Source of the DNA: Rickettsiales bacterium
Lineage (GTDB): Bacteria > Pseudomonadota > Alphaproteobacteria > Rickettsiales > 21-14-0-20-44-7
DNA: 7,199 bases
NCBI GenBank assembly: GCA_023301015.1
Contig: JALZVI010000283.1
Location: 1-7,199, forward strand
Direction of reading: 5' to 3'
The notes under the pieces were generated by a model, which searched no databases, had not been told where the DNA came from, and saw only the letters and a list, made by a program, of their open reading frames with translations. The stretch's first letter is position 1. Every line of letters starts with the position of its first letter. Below, in pieces: positions 7,001-7,199 of this stretch. Made by a program: the position numbers and the translations under genes.

Positions 7001-7199
7001 TCGAGAAAGCTCATTTCGATTCACGCAAGTTGACATATGATAAGCGTAAAAAGCATCTAGTATCAATACTAGAACATGATGTCATGCTCCTATCAGAGAA
7101 GGCCAGGTTCATAGAATTAAAGATGTCAGGGGGTATCGCTATCGACAATAAGATCTTCGGATATTGTTATCGGACTTACAGCATTTTCTCTAAAATCAG
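4069..7199 (+). CDS. DNA topoisomerase II (type IIA, eukaryote-like), 3' end cut by window edge
   Basis: ATP-dependent type IIA topoisomerase, which passes one duplex through a double-strand break. The frame from 4069 is open for 1043 codons to the window end. The GHKL ATPase has EEVIMNAADR (70-79), NNGDGIP (112-118) and GRNGIGVK (153-160), and the transducer has the QTK loop (362-364). TOPRIM has EGKSA (446-450), PLRGK (470-474) and the metal-binding DADLDG (523-528). Next come KGLGSS, the IPSVVDGLKTSQRK strand (685-698) and the winged-helix AASPRY with catalytic Tyr776 after Arg775. ATGYSTSIP and the GKEPKPLVPSY segment follow as in eukaryotic enzymes, then the C-gate helix ending near AEKARFIELK-like residues (SEKARFIELK). 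It has only about 20 residues before the ATPase core and little room for a C-terminal domain, like algal-virus enzymes. From 7150 the frame seems to shift by one base (see findings). A viral replication or late-stage DNA-processing role is expected. Confidence 0.97.
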   Translation, partial: MAKRSSKNDTNSSQKKFVKLSGRDHILQRSDMYCGSLTQDLRSCYVPSSTGGDMELLDVSVAPAFLQIFEEVIMNAADRVSVSFEKNGNVTKKTTSIQINVCQESGQICVHNNGDGIPIQFDEDHGCYIPELVFGHLRTSSNYDDNNERLNVGRNGIGVKIVNIFSNTFIIETVDASSGKKYKQKFTNNMSKIHKPTVKDFTGEPYTKVTFDLDLERFGMKSIPDDVMGILMRRTHEICLCALETIKVTFNKKNLKTDSVEKYMQLYGIEKKIASCDTNDRWKVGIAFTPSVESFRHMSFVNSTCTPDGGTHVNYILDAFMKKAMPILKKKFKSNKLKPSVVKDVLTLVVSSHIVNPTFSSQTKDNLTLPSKDFGSTFDVTENMVNKVLKSGLTDYITEYLKSKDKEVMNDNDGKKVNRIKGIPDLHDAKYAGTKKSSECLLILTEGKSALTFALSAMSVIGRDRFGAFPLRGKLLNVRDASPTQVANNSEITAIKKILGLQNGVVYNDTSKLRYGGVITLCDADLDGAHIRGLLLNLFDVHWPSLLKMGFVKSVNTPIVKATKGKDTKLFYNDFDYKEWKDEVGSGINSYKLKYLKGLGSSTADEARQYLKDIQTSLVTYTNDDEAVENMSLAFCKKRAGDRKKWLASYDHSQIIESSTRDVNISSFVNKELIHFSRGDLLRSIPSVVDGLKTSQRKALCGAFMRGILTSEAKVAQLTGYVADKMKFAHGETSMAGTIINMAQDFVGANNINFFLPKGQFGSRLEGGADAASPRYIFVQMNTVTPCLFIKDDDAILDYVDDEGMRTEPVQYSPIISTLLANGCKAIATGYSTSIPQFSVSDLIENVRRRLDGKEPKPLVPSYRGFSGTIKSSDDGNFVTRGVFEHNNLEVNITELPIGSWSSSYKTFLENLLEKKEISNYTESCTDVDVGFVVTLKENMSEKDLEKFLKLTTVIRTSNLHAFDAEGVVKLYNDATEIEKAHFDSRKLTYDKRKKHLVSILEHDVMLLSEKARFIELKMSGGIAIDNKIFGYCYRTYSIFSKI

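Overview
The window looks like part of a large eukaryotic DNA virus genome (Nucleocytoviricota, the NCLDV or giant viruses). It carries a compact, eukaryote-type DNA topoisomerase II, a small Erv1/ALR-type thiol oxidase with a C-terminal membrane anchor, and intron-free genes on both strands with only tens of bases between them. The background is AT-rich, and no Shine-Dalgarno sites are obvious. The short topoisomerase II resembles those of algal viruses more than the longer mimivirus or asfarvirus enzymes. The exact family cannot be set from this window.

Layout: positions 1-2624 hold four minus-strand genes in a row, separated by 51, 24 and 29 bases. In transcription order they are a coiled-coil protein (2624-1863), a small membrane protein with an HExxH motif (1833-1399), a membrane protein built from three repeated two-helix units (1374-814), and the N-terminal part of a tyrosine-recombinase-fold protein that resembles telomere resolvases (762 to beyond the left edge). 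A divergent AT-rich promoter region (2625-2783) leads to the plus-strand thiol oxidase (2784-3305). That gene meets a minus-strand gene (3891-3286) tail to tail with a 20-base overlap. The minus-strand gene is strikingly GC-rich and codon-biased, and encodes a basic, cysteine-repeat protein, probably an abundant virion component. A second divergent promoter region (3892-4068) leads to the topoisomerase II gene, which runs off the right edge and appears to change frame about 50 bases before it.

How the genes may fit together (inference): the thiol oxidase would oxidise disulfides in cytoplasmic virion proteins, and its cysteine-rich neighbour is a natural candidate substrate. The two membrane proteins and the coiled-coil protein look like virion or factory structural genes. 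A telomere resolvase and topoisomerase II would both serve genome replication and resolution, and a resolvase would imply hairpin-ended linear DNA. The resolvase-like gene is the most interesting item. The apparent topoisomerase frameshift and the GC-rich island also deserve checks.
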